Source of the DNA: Stenotrophobium rhamnosiphilum
GTDB taxonomy: Bacteria > Pseudomonadota > Gammaproteobacteria > Nevskiales > Nevskiaceae
DNA length: 64,000 nucleotides
Reading direction: 5' to 3'
Assembly (NCBI RefSeq): GCF_003052265.1
Contig: NZ_QANS01000003.1
Location: forward strand, 434,001 to 498,000
Shown here: piece by piece, positions 16,765-25,465 of the stretch
Position numbering within the stretch: the first letter of the stretch is position 1
Layout: the number at the start of each line of letters is the position of its first letter
The notes under the pieces: generated by a model
Seen by the model: only the letters and a program-made list of their open reading frames with translations
What the model was told of the DNA's origin: nothing
The model's database searches: none
Made by a program: the position numbers and the translations under genes

Positions 16765-17547
16765 TTAATCGGCCCACATCAGATAACCATTATCGATGCG
16801 CATTTCCGCCCCGGTAATGAACTTCGATTCATCCGAAGCCAAGAACAGCACCAGATTGGCGATGTCCGTCGGCTTGGCAAAACGCGCCATCATTTGTTTC
16901 TGATCCATCATGCGAACAGCAGTCTTCTCGCCCTTGGGGATGGTGCCATGCAGGTTGGCAACCATCGGCGTCATGATGCCGTCTGGGTGAATGGTGTTGC
17001 AGCGAATGTTGTTGAGTTCCATGCGGCAATGCGCGGCGATGCTGCGTGTCATTGCGGTGACTGCGCCTTTGGATGCGGCATAAGCAACGAAGGAACCTTG
17101 ACCACCAATCGCCGAGATCGAAGCCATGTTGACGATCGAACCGCCGCCACGCTTCTTCATCGCCAGAACGCCGAAATGGCAGCCGAGGAAATAACCATCG
17201 GAGTTGATGCGCTGAACTTTCTGCCAAGTTTCGAGCGTGGTGTTCTCGATATTGCCGTACAACAGGATTGCGGCGTTGTTGACGAGAATGTCGACGCCAC
17301 CAAAGGCGGCTTCAGTTTTCTCGATGACTTCTTTCCAGCCCGCTTCCGATGCGATGTCATGCTTGATGAACAGCGCGCTGCCGGGTGAAGTGGCGTTGAT
17401 CTGCTCAGCGACTTTGACGCCGTCTGCTTCATTGAGATCGGTGAGAACAACCTTGGCGCCTTCGCGTGCGAGCATGATGGCGTCTTCTTTACCTACGCCG
17501 CTTGCTGCACCGGTGATGATCGCAACCTTGTCTTGAACGCGTCCCAT
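16765..17547 (-). CDS. SDR-family oxidoreductase (3alpha/20beta-HSD type)
   Basis: A 260-residue classical SDR: TGAASGVG near residue 13, VNNAAI near 92, NMASISAIGG for the serine and YAASKGA for Tyr/Lys, ending EMRIDNGYLMWAD where classical members have DGG. GAGGAG lies close before the ATG at 17547. It is 27 bp downstream of the KstD-like gene, so the two are probably co-transcribed. Context suggests a hydroxysteroid or hydroxyacyl substrate. Confidence 0.87.
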   Translation of the reverse strand: MGRVQDKVAIITGAASGVGKEDAIMLAREGAKVVLTDLNEADGVKVAEQINATSPGSALFIKHDIASEAGWKEVIEKTEAAFGGVDILVNNAAILLYGNIENTTLETWQKVQRINSDGYFLGCHFGVLAMKKRGGGSIVNMASISAIGGQGSFVAYAASKGAVTAMTRSIAAHCRMELNNIRCNTIHPDGIMTPMVANLHGTIPKGEKTAVRMMDQKQMMARFAKPTDIANLVLFLASDESKFITGAEMRIDNGYLMWAD

Positions 17548-17574
17548 AGGATTCTCCTCGTTTTTATATTGCGG

Positions 17575-19227
17575 TTATGAATTAGCAGCGGTGTTGCCTG
17601 CGCGACGGCCGGACCACAGGCAGTCTGCGAGTGACAAGCCGCTGACATAACGATTCGATGCAACGCCAATCGCGGTACGACCAGCAGCGTAGAGGCCGGG
17701 GATGGTTGTGCCGTTGGCATTGAGCACGCCGCCGGTTTTCTCATCCACACGCAAACCACCGAGCGTGATCGCCGGGCAGCTCATGTGTGCGCCGATATCG
17801 AGTGCGTAGAGCTTGGTGTCGAGTGCCGCGCGATAGTCGTTGGACTTGAGCAGCGGATCAGCTGTGTTGTTGGTGATTGCGTTGTTGTAAGCATCAATCG
17901 TACGGCCGAATGCGGCGCCATCAATGCCCAATTTGTTGCCGAGCTCTTGTGCCGTTTTGCCGCGCTTGGCGAGCAACATCAGCAACAGTGCAGGCACGCT
18001 CTGGAAGAACCAGAGGCCGCCGAACAGCGCTTCGCGGATCGCGATCTTGCGTAGCTTCTTGTCGAGAATCAGCCAAGCTTTGCCATCGTGGAATTCGCAC
18101 ATCTCAACGCCGAGCTTGGCGCCGTAGACCTGCTCATTGCAGAAGCGCTCGCCCTTCGTGTTAATCGCAATGCCTTTCGGCCATGCGATTGGCGGATTGA
18201 TAAAGCGCCAAGCTGAAACGTGATTGAGTTTGTCGGCGACTGCACCAACCGATTGACCCAGGCGAATGCCGCTGCCATCGCAACCGGCGGTGCCGAGGCG
18301 CATCGTCATTTTGTATTTGGGTGCGTACTTAGCAACCATCTCACGATTGAAGATGAAGCCGCCTGCGCTGAGGATCACGCCCTTGTTGGCACGTGCGCGC
18401 AGTGGTTTGGCGTGTGCCATTTCAATCGCGCGTGCTTTGGCGCGAAGGCTATCGGCCCATGCAGGCACAAAGTTGAAAACCTTTTCGGCTTTCTGAATTA
18501 GCTTGTCGTGTTGGATGGCTTCTTTCGAGCCCGGTGTGAGTTGCCACAACTCAGCGCCCAGCACCTTGCCGTCTTTGTCGGTGATCAAACGACGCACGGC
18601 GGTCTGTGTCATCGTGTTGATGCCAACGCGGCTCACTTCGGCGCGCAGGAATTCAAACATTGCTTTGCCGGAGAGCCAGCTGCCGCGGGTGCGATGACCG
18701 CGCGGTGCAGGCTTGGCGACAGCGGCGTACTCAGCAACGGCTTCGTTGCCGGAGTAATAAAGATAGATGCCGTCTTTCGGATACGACGTTTTCGGCGGCG
18801 GCGCGCTGGATTCGAAATTCGCGCCCATCGATTCCAGCCACTCAATCAGGCCGCGGCTGTCTTCACAAAATTGACGCAAGGTGGGTTCGGTGACGGAGTC
18901 GCCCGTTTCCATGCGCAAATATTTAAACATCTCTTCCGGCGTGTCTTCATAACCGGCTTTTTTCTGATGCGGCGTACCACCACCTGCATACACAATGCCG
19001 CCACTTTTGGCGCTGGCGCCGCCGCCATCAAAACGGTCAGCAACGATCACTTTCGCGCCGGTTTTTTGGGCCGCCAGTGCAGCCGATGCGCCGGCCGCAC
19101 CAAAGCCAATAACGAGTACGTCGCAGGACAAATCCCATTGCGAATTGGCGCCATCAACAACGAGCGCGGGCTCGATGTGCAAAGTGCCGTCGGCGGATGT
19201 TGCAGGAGCGTTGCTGGATTGGGACAT
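17575..19227 (-). CDS. FAD-dependent 3-ketosteroid dehydrogenase-like oxidoreductase
   Basis: A 550-residue flavoprotein of the fumarate reductase / 3-ketosteroid dehydrogenase family. The dinucleotide site DVLVIGFGAAGASAAL is at 36-51, followed by GGASAKSGGIVYAGGG, which contacts the flavin. The ANKGVILSAGGF element and the C-terminal GLYAAGRTAIG...YVSGLSLADCLWSGRRAG complete the FAD fold. Tyr527 with Gly530 resembles the C-terminal Tyr-x3-Gly region of KstD. A role in steroid ring desaturation is plausible, but other members of the family act on different substrates, so no symbol is given. The ATG at 19227 is used; one eight codons earlier is possible. It is divergent from the HsaC-like gene. 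Confidence 0.82.
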   Translation of the reverse strand: MSQSSNAPATSADGTLHIEPALVVDGANSQWDLSCDVLVIGFGAAGASAALAAQKTGAKVIVADRFDGGGASAKSGGIVYAGGGTPHQKKAGYEDTPEEMFKYLRMETGDSVTEPTLRQFCEDSRGLIEWLESMGANFESSAPPPKTSYPKDGIYLYYSGNEAVAEYAAVAKPAPRGHRTRGSWLSGKAMFEFLRAEVSRVGINTMTQTAVRRLITDKDGKVLGAELWQLTPGSKEAIQHDKLIQKAEKVFNFVPAWADSLRAKARAIEMAHAKPLRARANKGVILSAGGFIFNREMVAKYAPKYKMTMRLGTAGCDGSGIRLGQSVGAVADKLNHVSAWRFINPPIAWPKGIAINTKGERFCNEQVYGAKLGVEMCEFHDGKAWLILDKKLRKIAIREALFGGLWFFQSVPALLLMLLAKRGKTAQELGNKLGIDGAAFGRTIDAYNNAITNNTADPLLKSNDYRAALDTKLYALDIGAHMSCPAITLGGLRVDEKTGGVLNANGTTIPGLYAAGRTAIGVASNRYVSGLSLADCLWSGRRAGNTAANS

Positions 19228-19251
19228 GGCAGGTAGCGCGCATACACGCAC

Positions 19252-19427
19252 GCATCGACAGATTAGGGAGCCTGAATTATTGAGAAATACCCCCGTGAAT
19301 CTTCGTCCATAGTGATGAGTCTTTGACCAGACTCGGCCGTTTTAACTCATCCGGTCGGATGAAGCTCAAAACCATATAGATACTGATAATTCTGAGCATC
19401 CAAACCTATCTTTGGCGGAACCTTTCC
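19252..19427. promoter_or_regulatory. Divergent control region between KstD-like and HsaC-like genes
   Basis: This 176-bp gap must drive both the minus-strand operon and the long plus-strand operon. It contains two dyads: GAGTC-N8-GACTC at 19317-19334 and TCATCCG-GT-CGGATGA at 19347-19362. The second has the size and form of a TetR-type operator. No convincing -35/-10 pair could be assigned, and the mycobacterial KstR consensus was not seen. Confidence 0.5.
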
Positions 19428-20318
19428 ATGGGCAAAATTCAGGCGCTGGCGTATGTCGTGGCGCAATCCACTGATGTGAGCAAATGGCAGCAATACGGCG
19501 AGCAGATGCTCGGCGCAGCAACCGCCCCTTCAGCAGGCGGTGGTCTGTTTGTGAAACTGGATGAGCGCGACTACCGCATCGTCGTGGTTCCGGGCGCTGA
19601 AGATCGCTACCTCTTTTCGGGCTGGGAAGTCGCCAACGAAGCCGATTTCAAAGCTACAGTTGTGGCCATCGAAAAGGCTGGCGTCAGCGTCACGCCTGGC
19701 AGCCCAGAATTGAAGAAAACCCGTGGTTTCAAGGACGTGGCGACTTTTGTCGACCCTTCCGGCAACACGCATGAACTGGTCTGGGGCTACGCAGGTGGCA
19801 ATGCAGCCTTCGTTTCACCGATCGGCGTCACCGGCTTCAAGACCGGCAAACAGGGCATGGGCCACACGGTTCTGCCTTGCCTCAACTTCGATGCCACGTT
19901 CGCCTTTTTCCGCGACGTGCTCGGTTTTGGTCTGTCCGATAGCTTCAAGTTCCAGCCGGGTCCAGATGCGCCGGTAATGCGCATGTTCTTCATGCACGCC
20001 GCCAGCGGGCGTCACCACAGCTTCGCGCTGGCTGAAATGCCGAGCCCGAGCGGCTGCATCCACATCATGGTGGAAGTGAACTCGATGACCGAAGTCGGCT
20101 TGGCTCATGACCGCCGCGAAAAACTCGGCATCAAGCTGATGGCCACCCTCGGCCAGCACGAAAACGACAAGATGACTTCGTTCTACATGAACACGCCATC
20201 CAACTTCGCCGTGGAATACGGCTGGGGCGGCATCGATGTTGATCCTGCAACCTGGCAGGCCACCAATGGCGAACGCGTTTCTGTATGGGGCCACGACTTC
20301 TCAGTCGGCTTCCGCTAG
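19428..20318 (+). CDS. hsaC: HsaC/TesB-like extradiol dioxygenase
   Basis: A 296-residue two-domain vicinal-oxygen-chelate enzyme. The Fe(II) ligands of the BphC class are in place: His146 (MGHTVLP), His212 (IHIMVEV) and Glu263 (AVEYGWG), with HHS at 196-198 supplying the catalytic base and FYMNTPS the conserved Tyr. The C-terminus VSVWGHDFSVG matches HsaC, which splits the catecholic ring of 3,4-dihydroxy-9,10-secosteroid (3,4-DHSA). The partner genes hsaA, hsaB and hsaD were not seen in this window. It is the first gene of the long plus-strand operon; the CoA-transferase-fold genes follow after 32 bp. Confidence 0.88.
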   Translation: MGKIQALAYVVAQSTDVSKWQQYGEQMLGAATAPSAGGGLFVKLDERDYRIVVVPGAEDRYLFSGWEVANEADFKATVVAIEKAGVSVTPGSPELKKTRGFKDVATFVDPSGNTHELVWGYAGGNAAFVSPIGVTGFKTGKQGMGHTVLPCLNFDATFAFFRDVLGFGLSDSFKFQPGPDAPVMRMFFMHAASGRHHSFALAEMPSPSGCIHIMVEVNSMTEVGLAHDRREKLGIKLMATLGQHENDKMTSFYMNTPSNFAVEYGWGGIDVDPATWQATNGERVSVWGHDFSVGFR

Positions 20319-20350
20319 TTCAATCAACCGCACATTAAGTTGCAAATAAA

Positions 20351-21232
20351 ATGACCTTCACAAAACAAAAAACTGCAGCCGAGGCGATTGCCGAGTTGCG
20401 CGATGGCATGACCATTGGCATTGGCGGCTGGGGCCCTCGTCGCAAGCCGATGGCACTCGTGCGCGAAATCCTGCGCTCGCCCCTACGCGACCTCACCATC
20501 GTTTCCTACGGCGGTCCTGACGTTGGCATGCTCTGCGCTGCTGGCAAAGTGAAAAAGCTGATCTTCGCTTTCGTCACCATGGACGCAATTCCGCTCGAGC
20601 CTTACTACCGCAAAGCTCGTGAGAGCGGCACGATCCAGATTGAGGAATACGACGAAGGCATGTTCGAGTGGGGCCTACGCGCCGCTGGCATGCGCATGTC
20701 ATTCCTGCCGACGCGCTGCGGTCTCGCGACTGACGTGCTCGCCAAGAACCCGCGCCTCAAGACGATCGCATCGCCTTATGACGACGGCGAAGTTTATGTC
20801 GCGATGCCTGCGCTCAAACTCGACGCTGCGCTGATTCACGTGAATGAGAGCGACAAGATCGGCAACACATTGCTGCGCGGTCACGATGTGTTCTTCGACA
20901 ATCTGTTTGCGCGTGCATCCAGCCACACCATCGTCAGCACCGAAGTGCTGCACGATCGTCTGACGGTTGATGCTGAAACCGCCAAGCAAAACGCTTTCGA
21001 GCGTTATCTGGTGCAAACCGTTGTGCACGCCCCTTGCGGCGCACATCCAACGTATCTCGGCCCCAACTACGGTCTCGATATGGATCACCTCAAGGCTTAC
21101 AACGCTTCTGCAAGCGAAGAAGGTGGCTGGCAGAAATACGCCGATGAGTTCGTCAACGTAGGCGAAGAGGCTTATCTCGCCAAAGTTGGCGGTGCTGAAC
21201 GCGTATCCAAACTCAAGCTGCCGGTGTATTGA
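20351..21232 (+). CDS. ipdA: IpdA, alpha subunit of the ring-C-opening CoA-transferase-fold hydrolase
   Basis: A 293-residue type I CoA-transferase-like protein. MTIGIGGWGPRRKPMALVREILRS and DLTIVSYGGPDVGMLCAAGKVKK match mycobacterial IpdA closely, as do YDEGM and GAHPTYLGPNYG. IpdAB is not a true CoA transferase; it hydrolyses the last ring (ring C) of the steroid nucleus, turning COCHEA-CoA into an open-chain CoA ester. The Glu in YDEGM probably corresponds to the catalytic glutamate reported for IpdA (from memory, not aligned). The stop is 1 bp before the ATG of ipdB. Confidence 0.92.
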   Translation: MTFTKQKTAAEAIAELRDGMTIGIGGWGPRRKPMALVREILRSPLRDLTIVSYGGPDVGMLCAAGKVKKLIFAFVTMDAIPLEPYYRKARESGTIQIEEYDEGMFEWGLRAAGMRMSFLPTRCGLATDVLAKNPRLKTIASPYDDGEVYVAMPALKLDAALIHVNESDKIGNTLLRGHDVFFDNLFARASSHTIVSTEVLHDRLTVDAETAKQNAFERYLVQTVVHAPCGAHPTYLGPNYGLDMDHLKAYNASASEEGGWQKYADEFVNVGEEAYLAKVGGAERVSKLKLPVY

Positions 21233-21233
21233 T

Positions 21234-22031
21234 ATGAGCGACGCAACTCTCGCAGAACTGATGATCACTGCTGCCAGCGAAACCTGGCGCAACAATGGCG
21301 AACTGCTCGCCTCCGGCATCACCACCATCCCGCGCCTCGGCGCGAGCTTGGCGAAGATGACGCATTCCCCTGAACTGCTGATGACGGATAGCGAAGCCTA
21401 TCTCGTCAGCGAACCCGCACCACTTGGTCCTCGTGCGGCTGATTACGTGCCGAAGTTCGAAGGCTATATGTCTTTCGATCGCGTGTTCGAATGCGTGTGG
21501 GGCGGCAAGCGCCACGCCATGATCGGCCCGACGCAGATCGACCGTTGGGGGCAGACCAATCTCTCATGCGTTGGCCCTGACTACGCAAAACCAAAATCCG
21601 CCGTTCTTGGCGTTCGTGGTTTGCCTGGCAACAGCATCAATCACATCAACTCCTTCTTCGTCCCTGCGCACAACACGCGCGTGTTCGTTGCGGGTGAAGT
21701 CGATATGGTTTCCGGCGTTGGCTACAAGGCCGAACGTTGGGGCGCTGGCATGAAGCGCGACTACGCAGACATTCGCGTTGTTGTGACGGATCTTTGCGTG
21801 CTGGATTTCGGTGGCCCTGATCATGCAGCACGCGTGATCTCGCTGCATCCGGGCGTGACGTTTGAACAGGTTCAAGCTGCGACTGGTTTTCCGCTGATCG
21901 CCATCGACAACCTTGGCGAAACCGCACTGCCGACCGCAGAACAGTTTGCGATCATCCGCAAGCTCGATCCGCACAACATGCGTGGCATGGTGTTGAAGGG
22001 CAATCCGCCTGCGATCAAGGCTGCTGCCTAA
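21234..22031 (+). CDS. ipdB: IpdB, beta subunit of the ring-C-opening hydrolase
   Basis: A 265-residue CoA-transferase-fold subunit partnering IpdA. GELLASGITTIPRLGASLAKMTHSPELLMTDSEAYLVSEP, FDRVFECVWGGKRHAMIGPTQIDRWGQTN and GLPGNSINHINSFFVPAHNTRVFV follow the IpdB pattern. The ATG at 21234, 1 bp after the ipdA stop, is chosen; a longer frame from 21186 would overlap ipdA without a clear ribosome site. The DUF35 gene follows after 2 bp, indicating tight translational coupling. Confidence 0.92.
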   Translation: MSDATLAELMITAASETWRNNGELLASGITTIPRLGASLAKMTHSPELLMTDSEAYLVSEPAPLGPRAADYVPKFEGYMSFDRVFECVWGGKRHAMIGPTQIDRWGQTNLSCVGPDYAKPKSAVLGVRGLPGNSINHINSFFVPAHNTRVFVAGEVDMVSGVGYKAERWGAGMKRDYADIRVVVTDLCVLDFGGPDHAARVISLHPGVTFEQVQAATGFPLIAIDNLGETALPTAEQFAIIRKLDPHNMRGMVLKGNPPAIKAAA

Positions 22032-22033
22032 AC

Positions 22034-22459
22034 ATGAGCGCTCCAGTCCTCGAAGGTTGGTTCACGCTAGACGCAGGCGCGCCGCAATTGCTCGGCTCGC
22101 GTTGCGTTGCATGCGGCACGTACTACTTTCCCAAGCTGAAAACGTTCTGCCGCAATCCTGATTGCGCAGGCGAAGCGTTTGAAGAAGTGCCGCTCTCGCG
22201 CACCGGCAAGGTCTGGTCGTTCACCAATGCGGTGTATCAGCCACCTGAGCCTTATGTGCAGGTGGATAAAGACGCGTTCGTTCCGTTTGCGATTGCAGCG
22301 GTTGAACTCGAAAAAGAAAAAATGATTGTGCTCGGACAAGTCGTTGCTGGCGTGGGCGTTGAATCGCTCAAGGCTGGTTTGGAAGTGGAGCTGGTGTTGG
22401 AACCACTTTCTGACGGCAAGCTGACTTGGAAGTGGAAGCCGACTGGTGCAGCCAAATGA
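22034..22459 (+). CDS. DUF35 OB-fold / zinc-ribbon protein
   Basis: A 141-residue protein with an N-terminal zinc ribbon (Cys24, Cys27, Cys39, Cys44) and a C-terminal OB fold (GKVWSFTNAVYQPPEPYVQVDKDAFVPFAIAAVELEKEKMIVLGQV). DUF35 proteins bind and activate thiolase-fold partners; in steroid degradation they pair with Ltp proteins to bind the acyl-CoA. Its ATGA overlap with the next gene (an Ltp-type thiolase-fold protein) is strong evidence of a complex between the two products. Confidence 0.88.
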   Translation: MSAPVLEGWFTLDAGAPQLLGSRCVACGTYYFPKLKTFCRNPDCAGEAFEEVPLSRTGKVWSFTNAVYQPPEPYVQVDKDAFVPFAIAAVELEKEKMIVLGQVVAGVGVESLKAGLEVELVLEPLSDGKLTWKWKPTGAAK

Positions 22460-23643
22460 GCACGAATAAAGACATCGCCATTCTTGGCGTCGGCATGCAC
22501 CCTTGGGGCAAGTGGGGCAAGAGCTTCATCGACTACGGTGTTGTTGCTGCTCGCGCAGCGCTCGCCGACTCCGGTGTGAACTGGCGCGATGTGCAGTTTG
22601 TTTCTGGCGCCGCCACCATTCGTAACGGTTATCCCGGTCAGGTTGCAGGTGCGACGTTTGCGCAGGCACTCGGCTGGCAGGGCGCGCAGGTCAACACCTC
22701 GTACGCTGCCTGCGCATCGGGTTCACAAGCACTCGCCGCTGCGCGCTCCAAGATTTTGTCTGGCGAATGCGAAGTCGCACTCGTCATCGGCAGCGACACC
22801 ACGCCGAAAGGATTCCTCAAGCCTGCACCTGGCGATCGTCCGGATGATCCAGATTGGGTTCGCTTCCGTCTCGGCATTACCAATCCGACTTACTTCGCGC
22901 TCTATGCGCGTCGTCGCATGGAGATGTACGGTGACACGCAAGCCGATTTCGCGCTGGTGAAGGTGAAGAACGCTGAACACGGCTTCAACAACGTCAACGC
23001 GCGCTATCGCAAGAAATTCACTGCAGAAGAAGTTGCTGCATCGAGCATCGTTGCTGATCCGCTGCGCTTGATGGATATCTGTGCCGTGTCTGACGGCGCC
23101 GCTGCGATCATCGTTTCCAGCGTTGAGTATGCGAAGAAAATTGGCAAGGCCAATGCCCCTCGCATTGCTGCGATCTCGACCGTAACGCCGACGTTTGCAT
23201 CAGCACTCGTTGAGATGCCAGACATCGCAACCGATTCCGCGATTGCCGTTCCGGCTCAATCGTTCCGCGCTGCATTGCCACGCAAGGCTTATGAAGAAGC
23301 AGGCATCAGCCCAAGCGACATCAGCCTCGCAGAAGTCTATGACCTCTCGACTGCGTTGGAATTGGATTGGATTGAAGATCTGCAACTCTGCGCACGCGGT
23401 GAAGCTGCACAGTTGGTGCGCGAAGGCGCAACCAAAGTTGGCGGCCGTATTCCAGTGAATGCTTCTGGTGGTCTCGCATGCTTCGGCGAAGCGGTTCCAG
23501 CGCAAGCACTCGCACAGGTTTGCGAACTCACTTGGCAGTTGCGTGGCCAGGCCGGTGATCGTCAGGTTGCGGATGCCAAGGTCGGCATCACCGCTAACCA
23601 AGGGTTGTTCGGACACGGTTCTTCCGTGATCGTGAAGCGCTAA
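22456..23643 (+). CDS. Lipid-transfer-protein-type thiolase-fold enzyme (Ltp3/Ltp4-like)
   Basis: A 395-residue SCP2-thiolase-like protein starting at the ATG that overlaps the DUF35 stop. AACASGSQAL carries Cys86 at the thiolase nucleophile position, but other catalytic features are changed. The HDAF-type histidine is Tyr295 (EVYDLST), the GHP motif reads GEA, and the second tyrosine of Ltp2 aldolases is a valine (GEAVPAQ). This fits the Ltp3/Ltp4 group, found in steroid catabolic clusters without an established reaction. It probably works with the DUF35 protein. The ipdC start overlaps its stop (TAATG). Confidence 0.85.
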   Translation: MSTNKDIAILGVGMHPWGKWGKSFIDYGVVAARAALADSGVNWRDVQFVSGAATIRNGYPGQVAGATFAQALGWQGAQVNTSYAACASGSQALAAARSKILSGECEVALVIGSDTTPKGFLKPAPGDRPDDPDWVRFRLGITNPTYFALYARRRMEMYGDTQADFALVKVKNAEHGFNNVNARYRKKFTAEEVAASSIVADPLRLMDICAVSDGAAAIIVSSVEYAKKIGKANAPRIAAISTVTPTFASALVEMPDIATDSAIAVPAQSFRAALPRKAYEEAGISPSDISLAEVYDLSTALELDWIEDLQLCARGEAAQLVREGATKVGGRIPVNASGGLACFGEAVPAQALAQVCELTWQLRGQAGDRQVADAKVGITANQGLFGHGSSVIVKR

Positions 23644-24692
23644 TGAAAACTGCTCTAACCGAATTACTCGGCTGCAAATACCCCATCGTGCAGACTGCGA
23701 TGGGTTGGGTGGCTGATAGCAATCTCGTGATTGCAACGAGTAAGGCCGGTGGCTTTGGCTTTCTCGCTGCAGCAACGATGTCGACTGAATTGCTCGCAAA
23801 AGAAATTGCAGCAGTGCGCGCAGCAACCGACACGAAGTTTGGCGTGAACTTCCACATGTTCCAGCCCAACGCTGCCGAAGTGATTGAGCTGGTCATCAAG
23901 AACAGCGATCGCGTTCGTGCGGTTTCGTATGGCCGTGGTCCAGATGCCAAGACCATCAAGCGCTTCAAGGATGCTGGCGTGCTGTGCATGCCAACGGTCG
24001 GCGCACTCAAGCACGCACAGAAAGCAGTTGAGCTCGGCGCAGACATCATCACCGTTCAAGGTGGTGAAGGTGGTGGCCATACGGGTTCCGTTCCAACCAC
24101 GTTGTTGCTGCCGCAAGTTTTGGATGCAGTGAAAGTTCCGGTTGTCGCTGCCGGTGGTTTCTACAATGGTCGCGGCCTCGCAGGCGCACTCGCTTATGGT
24201 GCTGCCGGCATCGCAATGGGCACGCGCTTCCTGATGACCAGCGATTCGCCTGTGCCACGCGCGACGCTGGAAAAATATATTGCAGTGAAAGAGCCATCGC
24301 ACATCCGTGCATCGACGGCAGTCGACGGCATGCCACAGCGCATGATCGACAATCCTTTCCTGCTCAAGCTTGAGAACGGTGGTTTGCTGCGTCGCTTGTT
24401 CGTTGCGCTCTCCAGCGCATGGGCTTGGCGCCAGCACACGGGCATGTCGATTGCGCACATGGCCAAAACATTTTTCGCTGCACTGTCTGAAGGCGATTCC
24501 GCCATTCAAACCATGATGGCTGCCAATGCACCTGTGCTGATTCAGCGTGCAATGGTTGAAGGTCGTCCGGATGAAGGCGTACTGCCGAGCGGACAAGTTG
24601 CTGCAAACATTGGCGCGCTGCCCAGCGTTGCTGAACTGATCAACAACATCGTCAGCGAAGCCGAACAGCGGCTTGCTGCGCTGGCGAAATAG
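23643..24692 (+). CDS. ipdC: IpdC-like FMN reductase (nitronate monooxygenase family)
   Basis: A 349-residue TIM barrel of the nitronate monooxygenase / enoyl reductase II fold. The FMN site elements are VQTAMGWVADSNLV, VQGGEGGGHTGSVPTTLLLPQV, VVAAGGFYNGRGLAGALAYGAAGIAMGTRF and MIDNPFLLKLE. IpdC catalyses the flavin-dependent double-bond step on 5-oxo/hydroxy-HIC-CoA before ring D is opened. Neighbouring ipdAB and echA20 favour IpdC over nitroalkane oxidation. The start overlaps the preceding stop by one base. Confidence 0.9.
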   Translation: MKTALTELLGCKYPIVQTAMGWVADSNLVIATSKAGGFGFLAAATMSTELLAKEIAAVRAATDTKFGVNFHMFQPNAAEVIELVIKNSDRVRAVSYGRGPDAKTIKRFKDAGVLCMPTVGALKHAQKAVELGADIITVQGGEGGGHTGSVPTTLLLPQVLDAVKVPVVAAGGFYNGRGLAGALAYGAAGIAMGTRFLMTSDSPVPRATLEKYIAVKEPSHIRASTAVDGMPQRMIDNPFLLKLENGGLLRRLFVALSSAWAWRQHTGMSIAHMAKTFFAALSEGDSAIQTMMAANAPVLIQRAMVEGRPDEGVLPSGQVAANIGALPSVAELINNIVSEAEQRLAALAK

Positions 24693-24700
24693 AGGTTCAC

Positions 24701-25462
24701 ATGAACAACGGCTTCACGACCACGATCAACGACGGCATCGCTGAGATCGTCATCAACCGTCCTCCGGTTAACGCGCTGAATGACGCGGGCTGGCATGCGT
24801 TGGCTGATGAGATCAATCGCGTTGGCGCTTCTTCTGAAGCACGCGTGATTGTGTTGCGCTCGGAAGGCCGCGGCTTCTGCGCCGGCGTCGACATTAAAGA
24901 ATTGGATAAAGAACCAGAGCGCATTGTTTCGGTGAATGCCGGCAACTACCGCAGCTTCGAAGCCGTACATCGCAATCCATTGCCAGTGATTGTTGCTGTT
25001 CATGGCTTCGTACTCGGCGGCGGCATTGGCCTCGCTGGTGCGGCTGACATTGTTGTCGCTTCGGATTGCGCCACCTTCGGCGTGCCAGAAGTGGATCGCG
25101 GTGCGATGGGCGGCGGCGCGCATTTGCAGCGCCTGTTCCCCGTGCAGAAAGTTCGCATGATGTATTTCACCGGCGATTCGATCACTGCGGCTGAAGCTTA
25201 TCGCCTCGGCGCGATTGAACAAGTTGTGACGAAGGCTGAGCTGCGCGATGCCGCGCTCGCTATCGCTGCAAAGATCGCTGCCAAGAGCACCGTGATGATT
25301 CGCTTGGCGAAGGAATCACTGAACGGCATCGAAGACGGCAATCTCGAAACCAAATATCGCTGGGAGCAGGGCTTCACCTTGCAGGCTTATGCCAGCAAGG
25401 ACTCCGCTGAAACACGTCGAGCTTTCGTAGAAAAGCGTGACGCAAAATTCGAAGGAAAATAA
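24701..25462 (+). CDS. echA20: EchA20-like crotonase, ring D hydrolase
   Basis: A 253-residue enoyl-CoA hydratase/isomerase fold. The oxyanion-hole parts GRGFCAGVDIKEL and VHGFVLGGGIGLAGAADIVVASD and the GVPEVDRGAMGGGAHLQRLFP stretch agree with mycobacterial EchA20, which hydrolytically opens ring D of the HIEC-CoA intermediate. GTTCACATG precedes the gene 8 bp after ipdC, and only 3 bp separate it from the next fadE. The assignment rests on sequence pattern plus the ipdABC neighbourhood. Confidence 0.88.
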   Translation: MNNGFTTTINDGIAEIVINRPPVNALNDAGWHALADEINRVGASSEARVIVLRSEGRGFCAGVDIKELDKEPERIVSVNAGNYRSFEAVHRNPLPVIVAVHGFVLGGGIGLAGAADIVVASDCATFGVPEVDRGAMGGGAHLQRLFPVQKVRMMYFTGDSITAAEAYRLGAIEQVVTKAELRDAALAIAAKIAAKSTVMIRLAKESLNGIEDGNLETKYRWEQGFTLQAYASKDSAETRRAFVEKRDAKFEGK

Positions 25463-25465
25463 ACC

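Noticed and set aside
23664-24596. Long minus-strand open frame opposite ipdC
   Set aside because: Complementary to a strong IpdC coding sequence. The composition (many His, Arg, Cys) is that of a shadow frame.
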